A DNA stretch of 64,000 nucleotides. Source: JACCWP01 sp963785115. Its GTDB lineage: Bacteria; Actinomycetota; Actinomycetes; Propionibacteriales; Nocardioidaceae. The stretch lies in assembly GCA_963785115.1 (NCBI GenBank), contig CAWATY010000005.1, positions 244,204 through 308,203 of the forward strand, read 5' to 3'. Every line of letters begins with the position of its first letter. Position 1 is the stretch's first letter. Position numbers and translations under genes: made by a program. The notes under the pieces are model-generated. The model saw only the letters and a program-made list of their open reading frames with translations, was not told the DNA's origin and ran no database searches. Positions 27,320 to 35,590 of this stretch are shown here, piece after piece.

Positions 27320-27689
27320 GGGGCTGAACGGTTTCGACTTCGGTCGTACGGTTCAGGAGAAGCGGGCCGAGGACCCACGGTCATCTCGTGAACGATCCGT
27401 GGAACCTTACAAGTGCCAAGGCTAAGCGCACTGACTTCGCTCTCGCTGCCTGAGCAGTGAACGAAGGGTCGGCCCGGGAGCGCCTCCGTCCCGGTAGCCG
27501 GCCTCATTCAGGAGGCTCACCGCCACGACCCGGCCACGGGGTCGTGGTGGGACATCAACAGTGGCTGGGCCTGTCGGCGACGTGTCCGTACGAGCGCCGG
27601 GGCCGAGAAAATCGTCTGTACGGACTGCGCCCGGAGAATGCCTGAGTTGGCGTCGGAGGACGCGGGTTCGATTCCCGCCAGCTCCACCG
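27320..27689 (+). ncRNA. ssrA: tmRNA
   Basis: The 5' end GGGGCTGAACGGTTTCGACTTCG is the conserved tmRNA start (shown here in full, 5' and 3' halves). The 3' end has the T-loop GGTTCGATTCCCGCC followed by CAGCTCC, which pairs with 5' GGGGCTG to form the acceptor stem. The last triplet is CCG rather than CCA, so CCA is added after transcription. The tag frame (27415-27453) reads AKAKRTDFALAA and then TGA. ALAA is the proteolysis signal seen in actinobacterial tags. It acts with SmpB, encoded at 24429-24905. No integrase lies beside this common integration site. Confidence 0.96.
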
Positions 27690-27702
27690 CTCACCCTGCC
27701 AC

Positions 27703-27729
27703 GAGGTCGGCCCCGCCGGGGCCGGCCTC
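27703..27729 (+). terminator. Hairpin downstream of ssrA
   Basis: GAGGTCGGCCCC-GCC-GGGGCCGGCCTC forms a 12-bp stem with one G-U pair and a 3-nt loop, 14 nt past the RNA end. No U-tract. Position and strength suggest the ssrA terminator. Confidence 0.7.
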
Positions 27730-27779
27730 GCGTGCGTCCGGATGCGATTGGCGACGCATGTCCTGGGTACGGGTCCCCG

Positions 27780-28331
27780 ATGGGACAGGCACCGTCGGAC
27801 GCCCCCGATGAACCCACCGTGGGGATGGGCCTGCCCGGTGTGTTGATCGGGATCGGCCTCGGCGGCTTCGTCGACGGCATCGTCTTGCACCAGCTGCTGC
27901 AGTGGCACCACATGGTGAGTCATACGGAGCCGACAGACACCGTCCTGGGCATGGAGCGCAACACCCTCGGCGATGGTCTCTTCCACGCCGCCGCGTGGCT
28001 CGCCGTCACCGCCGGGGTGGCCGTCCTGGCACAGCGGACGGCACCCGGCATCCGCCCGTGGGCTACCCGCGATCTCTGGGGATGGGCACTCATGGGCTGG
28101 GGGATGTTCAACCTGGTCGAGGGTGTCGTCGACCACCAGCTGCTCGAGCTGCACCACGTGCGCGACGACCTGGACGCGCCGTTGGCCTGGGACCTGGCGT
28201 TTCTGGCCGTCGGGGCGTTGCTCGTCGTCGCAGGGTGGCTGCTGGTCGGCTCCGCGGCTAGGGCAGGCCCTGGGTCCCGAAGCGGTCGAAGCTCTGGTTG
28301 GTCTCGGGCACGCCCGGGGTCGACTGGTTGA
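27780..28331 (+). CDS. DUF2243 membrane protein
   Basis: 183 residues, four membrane segments. LIGIGLGGFVDGIVLHQLLQWHHM and WALMGWGMFNLVEGVVDHQLLELHH are twin His-rich repeats typical of DUF2243, each with D-x-x-x-H-Q-L-L-(Q/E)-x-H-H. The His clusters suggest metal or heme binding in the membrane, but no function is known. The last 25 residues look unlike the family, and a TAG at 28259-28261, one frame off, would give a natural end in a CTAG shared with the convergent FG-GAP gene, so a base error near 28250 is possible. Confidence 0.78.
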   Translation: MGQAPSDAPDEPTVGMGLPGVLIGIGLGGFVDGIVLHQLLQWHHMVSHTEPTDTVLGMERNTLGDGLFHAAAWLAVTAGVAVLAQRTAPGIRPWATRDLWGWALMGWGMFNLVEGVVDHQLLELHHVRDDLDAPLAWDLAFLAVGALLVVAGWLLVGSAARAGPGSRSGRSSGWSRARPGSTG

Positions 28332-29836
28332 ACACGTCGTAGTCCTCGGCGCCGATCCAGCCCACGGCCGCCATGCCGCCCTGCGATGATGTCGTCGTCC
28401 TGGAACGACTCGCGCCACCCGATGGCCAGCTCGGCGTCGCCGTCGCCGTCGACGTCCGCCGACCAGAGACCGAGGCCGAACTCGTCGTCGTCCTCCTCGC
28501 CCTCGCCCACGGCGGTCTGCCGCTCGCGCACCTCACCGGTCGACGTGCCCTCGTCGTCGACGTGCCAGCTGTGCACGCTCACCAGGCCGGTGTCGGTGGC
28601 GCTGCCCATGTCACGACCGGGCCAGGACACCGCGTAGTAGCCAGGGCTGAGCCCGGTCAACGAGCGTCCGAACCGTTGGCCGGGCACCGCGTCGTCAGGG
28701 TCGCCCAGGCCGCCGGGCGACCGTCCGCCGAGCGCTGTGAGGCTCGCTCCGTCGTCGCCGACCAGCACGCCGATGGAGCCGACGTCAGCGGCCGGGTCGA
28801 AGAACGTCCCCGGGTCGTCGTCGAACGGCGCACCCGCGATCAGGACCGGCAGCAGCGTGCCGCCCTGCTCGGTGAGGGCCAACGAGGTGCCGAACCGGTC
28901 GCCGTCGTCGTTGCTCAGCTCCTCGCTGGCTGCGCCCCCGCCGAGCCCCTCCTCGAAGTCGTTGAGGGTGAACAGCTGGTCGGTGGACGTGCTGAAGCTG
29001 GCTCCCGATCCGTACAGGACCTGCACGGTCCCGGTGTTGTCGGCGTTGCCGACGTCCTCGCGCGGGACGCCGACCACCAGGTCGTCGTGGTTGCTCCGAC
29101 CGGCGCGCCCGGCGGTGAGCGTGGCGCCGAACGCGTCGCCCGGCTCCGCCACGCCGGCGACGCCCGCGCGGGCCTGGTTCCACTGGCCTGCGGCTGTCGC
29201 CAGCCCGGCCGGCTTGCCGTGGTGCAGGAACACCGCGCCGGCCCCGTCGTCCCCCCCGACCTCCTCCCCGGGAGCACCGACGGCCAGGTCGGCGTCGCCG
29301 TCGCCGTCGAAGTCGCCGGCCGCAAGGGCCGAGCCGAACAGGTCGCCGTTCTGCGGTGTGTCGGAGCGGACCTCCTGGAGCAGCTGCTGGCCGCCGGTCA
29401 TGAGTCCGTCGTCGCTGCCGAACAGCACCTGGACGCGGCCGGCATCCAGACCCTTGACCGTGTCGCCGGGAATGCCGATGGCGAGGTCGTCGAATCCGTC
29501 GTCGTCGAAGTCGCCTCCCGCCCACGACTCGCCGAAGCGGTCGCCCGTGGCCGGCGTGCCGGTGACGCCGGCGGTGCCCTGGGACCACAGCTGCGCGCCC
29601 GATGTCGTGGTGCCAGCCGCTGATCCGTTCAGCACGGTCACGGCGCCGGCGTCCTGGATCGTGCCGACGCTCTCGCTGGGCACGGCGATCACCAGCTCGT
29701 CATCACCGTCACCGTCGAAGTCGGTGTGGCCCCAGGTGCCCGTTCCGGCCGCGGCCGCTCGCTCACTGCTCGTGACGAAGGGTGCCGTCGCGACAACGAG
29801 GACGACGACGCCGGCCACGCCGAGTGTGCGGATCAC
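28258..29836 (-). CDS. Secreted FG-GAP repeat protein, one apparent frameshift
   Basis: About 525 residues. The signal peptide is LGVAGVVVLVVATAPFVTSS. Then come repeated FG-GAP blades of an integrin-like beta-propeller, each with a calcium-binding loop: DFDGDGDDELVIAVP, DFDDDGFDDLAIGIPG, DFDGDGDADLAVGAPG and DVDGDGDAELAIGW. GTG 29836 starts it. The frame changes near 28386; the other frame continues GMAAVGWIGAEDYDVFNQ to a stop at 28258, so the reading given here crosses that shift. The protein is expected outside the cell or on the surface; no enzyme domain is attached. A lineage-specific surface or adhesion role is possible but unproven. Confidence 0.82.
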
Positions 29837-29905
29837 ACTGGCTCCCTCCGCCGGTCGCTCGCCAAGAGCCCTCCGGACGCCCGGCTGATACGCCTCGCGG
29901 CGCGG

Positions 29906-30511
29906 TCAGGAGGACGAACGGAAATGCGGGTCGCGCAGATCGAAGAAGGTCATCTCTCCGACGTGCAGGTCGCGCTCCTCTTCCATCAGGGCCTTCAGCT
30001 CCGGCGGCGGATCCTTCGCCTCCCCCTCGCGTGCGGCCGCCTCGGACGTGAAGTAGACGACGTTGGTGTAGCTGCCGTCGTCGTGCAGCGCGACGATGCC
30101 GCCGAGGACGTCCGGACGGGCCATGGCGCCTGCCGTCTCGAACTGCTCGCCGATCTCACGCATCCGCTTGACGTCGGACACCCGTCCCTGGATGACCTGG
30201 ACGAACCCGGCGTCGTCGGAACCCCCACTGCCCATCAGCACCACTTCACTGGTCTCGGTGAACGTGGCGTCGGGGATGAGCTGTGCGGTCTGCTGCCACC
30301 AGGCGTCCTGCTCGGGTCGTTCGCTGTTGCGCCGGGCTGCGTCCTCGGACTCGAAGCGGACAACGGCGATGGTCCTGCCGTCGTCGGTCACCCCGGACGT
30401 CGACCCCAGGAAGCCGACGGCGCCGGGGGCTACCTCCTCGGTCCACCTGTCGTCTTGGGCCCGCAACGCCTCGGCGTCGGATGTGCTGCCCTGGATCACT
30501 TGGATGAACAT
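29906..30511 (-). CDS. Tandem dimeric alpha/beta-barrel protein (monooxygenase-like fold)
   Basis: 201 residues made of two similar halves. MFIQVIQGSTSDAEALRAQDDRW opens the first (given in parts: FIQVIQG, SDAEALR) and FVQVIQGRVSDVKRMREIG the second. Each resembles the ABM/Dabb ferredoxin-like fold that normally dimerises, so this is a fused pseudo-dimer. No heme or metal site is obvious. I use ATG 30511, which follows GAGGAG at good distance, rather than the upstream GTG at 30565. It is divergent from the ArsR gene and shares its promoter region. The substrate is unknown; a sensing or small-molecule binding role is possible. Confidence 0.7.
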   Translation of the reverse strand: MFIQVIQGSTSDAEALRAQDDRWTEEVAPGAVGFLGSTSGVTDDGRTIAVVRFESEDAARRNSERPEQDAWWQQTAQLIPDATFTETSEVVLMGSGGSDDAGFVQVIQGRVSDVKRMREIGEQFETAGAMARPDVLGGIVALHDDGSYTNVVYFTSEAAAREGEAKDPPPELKALMEEERDLHVGEMTFFDLRDPHFRSSS

Positions 30512-30603
30512 GGCGATCTCCTCACCCCGGTCACGAGCACGCTGCCGGGCGACCGGCGATGCCACGCTAGAACTGCCGGGCCGCCACGTCGAGAGACAAA
30601 CAG

Positions 30604-30642
30604 TACGGTAACCTGAGTGTTACGGTAATCGTGTCGTTACGG
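30604..30642. promoter_or_regulatory. Three TACGG direct repeats in the divergent promoter
   Basis: TACGG occurs at 30604, 30621 and 30638, exactly 17 bp apart, in contexts GTACGGTAA, TTACGGTAA and TTACGGAG. They fill the region just upstream of the ArsR start (30653). GTAAC-CTGAGT-GTTAC within them is also symmetric. Likely operator or promoter elements of the ArsR unit; the binding protein is inferred. Confidence 0.5.
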
Positions 30643-30652
30643 AGGAGTGGCG

Positions 30653-30997
30653 TTGGCTGATCGTGCGGAAGCGGTTGCAGACAACGCCTTCGAGGCGCTG
30701 CGCGACCCCACCCGGCGCGAGATCCTCACCATGCTCGGGGCCGGCGATCGGTCCGTCCGTGAGCTCGCCGACGCCCTACCGGTCAGCCGGCCCGCCGTCT
30801 CGAGGCACTTGCGACTGCTCAAGGAGGCCGGCCTGGTGGCCGAGGAGCCGCGGGGCACCCGTCGCATCTACCGGTTGCAGGTCGAGGGCATGGAGGCGGT
30901 CCAGGCCTATCTGACCGAGGTCTGGGGTGACGCGGCTGTCCGGTTCCGCCTGGTCGCCGAGAACACCTCCCGTCCGCCGTCGAGGAGGCGCCGGTGA
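30653..30997 (+). CDS. ArsR-family regulator
   Basis: 114 residues. The winged helix covers most of the chain: FEALRDPTRREILTMLG, then VRELADALPVSRPAVSRHLRLL (recognition helix) and VAEEPRGTRRIYRL (wing). There are no metal-binding Cys pairs, so it belongs to the SRPBCC-linked group rather than metal sensors. TTG 30653 has GGAGGA (30641-30646) 6 nt upstream, whereas the GTG at 30647 abuts it, so TTG is the better start. The stop overlaps the next gene by 4 nt. Confidence 0.85.
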   Translation: MADRAEAVADNAFEALRDPTRREILTMLGAGDRSVRELADALPVSRPAVSRHLRLLKEAGLVAEEPRGTRRIYRLQVEGMEAVQAYLTEVWGDAAVRFRLVAENTSRPPSRRRR

Positions 30998-31461
30998 TCG
31001 AGCCACTACGACTGTCGTTCGAGGTGGCCTGTCCGGTCGACCACGCGTTCGCGGTATGGACGAGTGGCATTGCGACCTGGTGGCCGGCCGACCACACCGT
31101 GTCGGGCGACCCGGGCGCCGACGTGGTGCTCGAGCCGGCTGTGGGCGGCCGGATCTTCGAACGCACCCCCGACGGCGCCGAGCACGACTGGGGCGAGGTG
31201 ACCGCCTGGGACCCGCCGACGCGGTTGGCCTACCTCTGGCACCTCCGTCGGGACCGCGCCGACGCCACGGACGTCGAGGTCAGGTTCGTCGCGTCCGGGG
31301 ACCAGCGGACCAGGGTCGAGATCGAGCACGGCGGGTGGGAACGGCTCGGCGCCGACGCGCAGACCTGGCGTGAGCGCAACAGCGGCGGCTGGGACTCGCT
31401 CCTGCCGCACTACCGGACCGCGGCAGGACCTACCGATGAGGTGGAGGAGCGGCATGGCTGA
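30994..31461 (+). CDS. SRPBCC (AHSA1-like) domain protein
   Basis: 155 residues. A START-like ligand-binding fold: FEVACPVDHAFAVWTSGIATWWP, then GGRIFERTPDGAEHDWGEVTAWDPP (in parts) and a C-terminal helix WRERNSGGWDSLLPHY. Such proteins are regularly paired with ArsR regulators and bind hydrophobic ligands; their exact role is open. Translation is coupled to the ArsR gene (GTGA overlap) and to the next gene (8 nt overlap). Confidence 0.83.
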   Translation: MIEPLRLSFEVACPVDHAFAVWTSGIATWWPADHTVSGDPGADVVLEPAVGGRIFERTPDGAEHDWGEVTAWDPPTRLAYLWHLRRDRADATDVEVRFVASGDQRTRVEIEHGGWERLGADAQTWRERNSGGWDSLLPHYRTAAGPTDEVEERHG

Positions 31462-31861
31462 CGGCACAGGCAGCAAGGACGACCCTTGGCGGCTGCGGAC
31501 GGCTCCAGGCTCGTCGGAGTACACGATGTACCGCGACGAGGCGGCAGACCCGCCCGCGCTGGTGTGCCAGGTGGGCAGCACGACGCTGCGCTACCACCTG
31601 AGCGCGGTCGACGACCTGCACGCGTGGCTGCGGGCGCAAGGCGACTGGGTGCCGCTCGGTGCGGCGGACGAGAAGAAGCCCGCTCCGGACGGTTCGGTCG
31701 AGGCGTGGGGTCGCTCGGTCGACAACCCGGTGGGCGGTTGGTACGGGCTCCGAAAGGGGTACCGGGGACGGTTCGGGATGTACCTGCCGCCGTTGCTCGA
31801 GGTGCTCGGTCTGGCGGAGCTGACGCACGAGAAGCGCAACAACCAGGTGCGGGCGGTCTGA
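31454..31861 (+). CDS. Conserved hypothetical protein, third gene of the ArsR operon
   Basis: 135 residues, soluble, no signal peptide. ALVCQVGSTTLRYHLSAVDDLHAWLRAQGDW and SVDNPVGGWYGLRKGYRGRFGMYLPPLLE (each shown only in part here: GSTTLRYHL, GWYGLRKGYRGRFGMYLPPL) are compact, conserved-looking blocks. I recall similar short actinobacterial proteins of unknown function but cannot name a domain with certainty. ATG 31454 overlaps the SRPBCC gene, with GGAGGAG just upstream, so it belongs to that operon. Confidence 0.7.
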   Translation: MADGTGSKDDPWRLRTAPGSSEYTMYRDEAADPPALVCQVGSTTLRYHLSAVDDLHAWLRAQGDWVPLGAADEKKPAPDGSVEAWGRSVDNPVGGWYGLRKGYRGRFGMYLPPLLEVLGLAELTHEKRNNQVRAV

Positions 31862-31932
31862 CCCGAAGTTGCCGCGGCGGTCCGCTTCACTAGGTTGGTT
31901 CGCCGGAGCGTCCCCGATCCGTGGAGGCAACC

Positions 31933-32136
31933 ATGCGCACGATCCTGGCCGTCATCGTCGTCGTCTGGCTGGTGATAGGACTCGCGGCCGCTTTCCAGCG
32001 CGACTACTTCTCCGGCGACGAGGAGACCGATTGCGCCGACCTCGGCAACATCTCGCTGACGATCGTCTCCGGGCCGCTCAACTACATGGGCGTCAACCCG
32101 AAGGTGAAGTGCGACGCCCCGGAGCCGTCGAAGTAG
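31933..32136 (+). CDS. Small single-pass membrane protein
   Basis: 67 residues. One membrane helix (TILAVIVVVWLVIGLAAAF, about 3-21) followed by a short acidic tail with two Cys (ETDCADLG and KVKCDAPEP) that may form a disulfide outside the cell. ATG 31933 is preferred over GTG 31921 because GGAGG lies between them at the right spacing. Similar short proteins are common in actinobacteria; function unknown. Ends 21 nt from the convergent TrpB-like gene. Confidence 0.7.
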   Translation: MRTILAVIVVVWLVIGLAAAFQRDYFSGDEETDCADLGNISLTIVSGPLNYMGVNPKVKCDAPEPSK

Positions 32137-32157
32137 CGGTCGGCGGGGCAGTCAGGC

Positions 32158-33522
32158 TCAGCCGTCGACCTGCGGGAGCCGGGTCAGCGGGTCCGCGAAG
32201 CGGTCGTCACCGACCTCCTCGTCCACCATCTCTCCGCCGAGGTAGGCGTCGTACGCCGCCATGTCGAAGTGCCCGTGCCCGCAGAGCGCGGTGAGGATCA
32301 CCTTCTCCTCCCCGGACTCGGCACAGGCCCTGGCCTCGCGGATGCACGCGGCCAGCGCGTGCGTGGGCTCCGGTGCCGGGACGATGCCTTCGCTGCGGGC
32401 GAAGGTGACAGCGGCCTCGAAGCACTCTGTCTGCGCGATCGCGATCGCCTCCAGCAGGCCGAGCTCGTAGACGTGCGAGATCAGCGGGCTCATGCCGTGA
32501 TAGCGCAGCCCCCCGGCGTGGATGGGGTCGGGGACGAAGTCGTGGCCGAGGGTGTGCATCTTGAGCAGCGGGGTGAACCCGGCGGTGTCGCCGTAGTCGT
32601 ACGCGTAGACGCCCCGGGTGAGTGACGGGCACGACGCGGGCTCGACGGCCCGGATCACCGGCTGCATGCGACCGGCGAGCTTCTCGCGCAGGAAGGGGAA
32701 CGCCAGCCCGGCGAAGTTCGACCCGCCACCGGTGCAGCCGACGATGAGGTCGGGAGTGTCCCCGGCCCGCGCCATCTGCAGCAGCGCTTCCTCGCCGATG
32801 ACGGTCTGGTGCAGCAACACGTGGTTGAGCACGCTGCCCAGCGCGTAGTGCGCCGTCTCGTCGCCGGCCGCGGCCTCCACGGCCTCGCTGATCGCGATGC
32901 CGAGGCTGCCGGGGTGGTCCGGTTCGTCCGCGCGGAGCTTGCGGCCGGACTCGGTGCGGTCCGACGGGCTGCGGTGCACGGTCGCGCCGAACGTCTCCAT
33001 CACCGAGCGGCGGTAGGGCTTGCCGTCGTACGACGCCCCGACCTGCCACACCTCACACGCCAGCCCGTACTGCGCACAGGCGAAGGCCAGCGCGGTGCCC
33101 CACTGCCCGGCCCCCGTCTCGGTCGTCACCTTGGTCACGCCGCTGCGGGCGTTGTAGTACGCCTGCGGCACGGCGGTGTTGGGCTTGTGCGAGCCCGCCG
33201 GCGAGACGCCCTCGTACTTGTAGTAGATCCGCGCCGGTGTGCCGAGCGCCTTCTCCAGCCGGTGCGCCCGGTAGAGAGGCGAGGGTCGCCACAGCTTGTA
33301 GACGTCCAGCACGTCGTCGGGGATGTCGACGTAGGAGTCGGCGGTGACCTCCTGAGCGATCAGCTCCATCGGGAACAGAGGAGCCAGGTCGTCAGGCCCG
33401 ACCGGCTGCAGCGTGCCCGGGTGCAGCGGCGGAGGAGGCGGCGACGGCAGGTCGGGGATCACGTTGTACCAGCGGGTCGGCAGCTCGGACTCGTCGAGCA
33501 GGAACTTGTGCTGCACCGCCAT
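32158..33522 (-). CDS. TrpB2-type PLP-dependent tryptophan synthase beta-like protein
   Basis: 454 residues, longer than ordinary TrpB (about 400) and typical of TrpB2. SPAGSHKPNTAVPQA holds the Schiff-base Lys. TETGAGQWGTALAFA and VGCTGGGSNFAGLAFPF bind PLP phosphate, and the long N-terminal RWYNVIPDLPSPPPPPLHP (in part) is a TrpB2 feature. Such enzymes join indole and serine, or salvage indole, without tight coupling to TrpA. No trpA or other trp gene is near, consistent with a stand-alone salvage or variant-substrate enzyme. Confidence 0.87.
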   Translation of the reverse strand: MAVQHKFLLDESELPTRWYNVIPDLPSPPPPPLHPGTLQPVGPDDLAPLFPMELIAQEVTADSYVDIPDDVLDVYKLWRPSPLYRAHRLEKALGTPARIYYKYEGVSPAGSHKPNTAVPQAYYNARSGVTKVTTETGAGQWGTALAFACAQYGLACEVWQVGASYDGKPYRRSVMETFGATVHRSPSDRTESGRKLRADEPDHPGSLGIAISEAVEAAAGDETAHYALGSVLNHVLLHQTVIGEEALLQMARAGDTPDLIVGCTGGGSNFAGLAFPFLREKLAGRMQPVIRAVEPASCPSLTRGVYAYDYGDTAGFTPLLKMHTLGHDFVPDPIHAGGLRYHGMSPLISHVYELGLLEAIAIAQTECFEAAVTFARSEGIVPAPEPTHALAACIREARACAESGEEKVILTALCGHGHFDMAAYDAYLGGEMVDEEVGDDRFADPLTRLPQVDG

Positions 33523-33622
33523 CTCCAGGCCTCCTCCACGGGGGAGGGCGACGCTACCCGATCGGGTCTTGTGCCGACCCTGCCCGCGGTGCTCCGCTGA
33601 GACGGATCAAGGAGGTGCCCGG

Positions 33623-34537
33623 ATGGACACGGCACGGCTGCACGAACGGAGCGTGGCGACCTGGCTGGAGCGGGTGGAGGCGATCGGTCCCGACGACTGG
33701 TCGCTGTCCACCCCCTGCAGCGAGTGGTCGGTACGCGACCTGGTCAACCACGTGGTGGGGGAGGACCGCTGGACCGGTCCGCTGCTGCAGGGCCGCACGA
33801 TCGACGAAGTGGGGGACAGCCTCGCCGGCGACCTGCTCGGCGCGGACCCCCAGGCCGCGGCCGCCGCGGCCGGTGCCGAGGCGGTCCGCGAGGTCGCCGA
33901 CGGGCTGACGCCCGACCTGCGGGTGCACCTGTCGTACGGCGACGAGGCGGCCGACGAGTACCTCATGCAGCTGATCGCCGACCACGTCGTGCACGCCTGG
34001 GACCTCGCGAGCGCGATCGGCGGTGACCGTGACCTCGACCCGGAGGTGGTCGAGGCGGTGGCGACCTGGTTCGCCGACCGGGAGGAGCTCTACCGGTCCG
34101 CGGGGATCATCGGTGCGCGGGTCGACACCGACGTACCGGGGACGCAGGCCGCCTTGATCGCCAACGCAGGACGAGACCCGCGCTGGTCGGCCACGCAGGC
34201 CGTCGCGAGCCGACTTGCCGACGCCTTCGGTGCCGGGGACGTCGACGCGATCATGGCGGTGATGAGCGACGACTGCGTGTTCGAGTCCACGTCGCCGGCG
34301 CCCGACGGCGAGCGGGTGGAGGGTGCGGCGGCCGTGCGTGCGGTCTTCACGGACCTGTTCAGCGGGACCCCCGGGGCGCGGTTCGAGACCGAGGAGCTGG
34401 TGGCGCTCGGCGACCGGGCGGTGCTGCGGTGGCGGTTCTCGTGGGAGGGCGACGAGCCAGGGCACGTCCGGGGCGTCGACGTGCTGCGGGTGGCCTCCGG
34501 CCGGGTGAGCGAGAAGTTCTCGTACGTCAAGGGGTGA
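33623..34537 (+). CDS. TIGR03086-like mycothiol-dependent-fold protein fused to a SnoaL-like domain
   Basis: 304 residues. The first 190 form a DinB/MDMPI-type four-helix bundle: STPCSEWSVRDLVNHVVGED and ADHVVHAWDLASAIG place His residues as in TIGR03086 metal-binding proteins of mycothiol-producing actinobacteria. The last 110 (from about 195) are a SnoaL/NTF2-like domain with ADAFGAGDVDAIMAVMSDDC and a typical WRFSWEGDEPGHVRG ending. ATG 33623 follows AAGGAGG. The fusion suggests a small-molecule isomerase or conjugate-handling enzyme; the substrate is unknown. Ends 3 nt from the convergent VOC gene. Confidence 0.8.
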   Translation: MDTARLHERSVATWLERVEAIGPDDWSLSTPCSEWSVRDLVNHVVGEDRWTGPLLQGRTIDEVGDSLAGDLLGADPQAAAAAAGAEAVREVADGLTPDLRVHLSYGDEAADEYLMQLIADHVVHAWDLASAIGGDRDLDPEVVEAVATWFADREELYRSAGIIGARVDTDVPGTQAALIANAGRDPRWSATQAVASRLADAFGAGDVDAIMAVMSDDCVFESTSPAPDGERVEGAAAVRAVFTDLFSGTPGARFETEELVALGDRAVLRWRFSWEGDEPGHVRGVDVLRVASGRVSEKFSYVKG

Positions 34538-34540
34538 GAG

Positions 34541-35485
34541 TCAGCCCGGCAGGCCGAGGGCGGGGAGCGAGGCCGCGATCTGCTCGCGGTCGGGCTCCAG
34601 CCACGGTGGCAGCTTCAGGTGCCGACCCAGCTCGAGCAGCGGCTCGTCGACGTCGAAGCCGGGGGAGTCGGTGGCGATCTCGAACAGCACGCCGCCGGGT
34701 TCCCGGAAGTAGATGGACTTGAAGTACTGCCGGTCCTTGATCTCGGTCACCGACACCCCGGCGCCCAGCAGCTCCTGCTGCCAGCGCGTCATCGTCTCCA
34801 GGTCGGGGGCGCGGAACGCGATGTGGTGCACCGTGCCGCCGGCCTGCAGGCCCCGCTGGTCGGCCCCGGTCGCGACGTCGACGAGGGTCCCAGCGGCGCC
34901 GTCCGCCATGGCGAAGCGGGCGGCGCCCGGTGCCTCGGTGCCGCTGCCCATGCCGAGCAGCTGGGTGAGCATGGCGGCGGTCGGGTCGAGCTGCTGCTCG
35001 GTCAACGTCACCGAGTGCAGCCCGCGGATGGCGTGCTCGGCAGGGATGTCCCCGACGCCGTCCCAGCCCGACCGGGTGTCGCCCTCGCTGGCGACCAGGT
35101 CGATCACCATGCCGTCGTGGTCGCGCAGCGACACGACGTCCTCGACGTCGCGGGTGCGCGGCGCGTCGACGTCGACGCCCATGTCCTGCAGCCGCTGGTG
35201 CCACCAGCCGAGGGACTCCGGCGGGACGCTGAACGCGGTGGAGGTCGTGAGCCCGCTGCCCTGCCGCCCCGGCGGGACGTCGGGCCAGGGGAAGAAGGTC
35301 AGGATGCTCGACGGCGTGCCCTGCTCGTCGCCGTAGTACAGGTGCCAGGTGTCCGGGGCGTCGAAGTTGACGGTCTGCTTGATCAGCCGAAGTCCCAGCA
35401 CCCGGGTGTAGAAGTCCACGTTGCGGTGCGGAGCAGAGGCGATGGCGGTGACGTGGTGCAGCCCGTGCGGAGCGATCGTGGTCAC
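34541..35485 (-). CDS. VOC-family ring-cleaving dioxygenase (MhqO/PcpA-like)
   Basis: 314 residues, two vicinal-oxygen-chelate halves. GLHHVTAIASAPHRNVDFY opens the first with the metal-ligand His, FFPWPDVPPGRQG is the distinctive conserved loop of the hydroquinone dioxygenase group, GLHSVTL opens the second half, and GGVLFEIATDSPGF carries the Glu ligand. Enzymes of this kind use Fe(II) or Mn(II) to cleave hydroquinone-like rings and protect against quinone stress. GTG 35485 is the likely start. No quinone sensor lies adjacent. Confidence 0.83.
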   Translation of the reverse strand: MTTIAPHGLHHVTAIASAPHRNVDFYTRVLGLRLIKQTVNFDAPDTWHLYYGDEQGTPSSILTFFPWPDVPPGRQGSGLTTSTAFSVPPESLGWWHQRLQDMGVDVDAPRTRDVEDVVSLRDHDGMVIDLVASEGDTRSGWDGVGDIPAEHAIRGLHSVTLTEQQLDPTAAMLTQLLGMGSGTEAPGAARFAMADGAAGTLVDVATGADQRGLQAGGTVHHIAFRAPDLETMTRWQQELLGAGVSVTEIKDRQYFKSIYFREPGGVLFEIATDSPGFDVDEPLLELGRHLKLPPWLEPDREQIAASLPALGLPG

Positions 35486-35590
35486 CGCACCGACTGTAGT
35501 CGTGGCCTTGAGGTTCGCTTGAGGAAGTCCTGCGGAGACCTTGTGCTGCGACCGGGCGGCTGCTTGAGGCCCCGGCGACACAGTCGTCCC

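Noticed and set aside
27650..27686. tRNA-like 3' end with a T-loop
   Set aside because: It is the tRNA-like domain of ssrA, not a separate tRNA gene; no anticodon arm is present.
27690..28260. Possible integrated element next to ssrA
   Set aside because: ssrA is a common integration site, but no integrase, no duplicated ssrA 3' end and no change in composition are seen.
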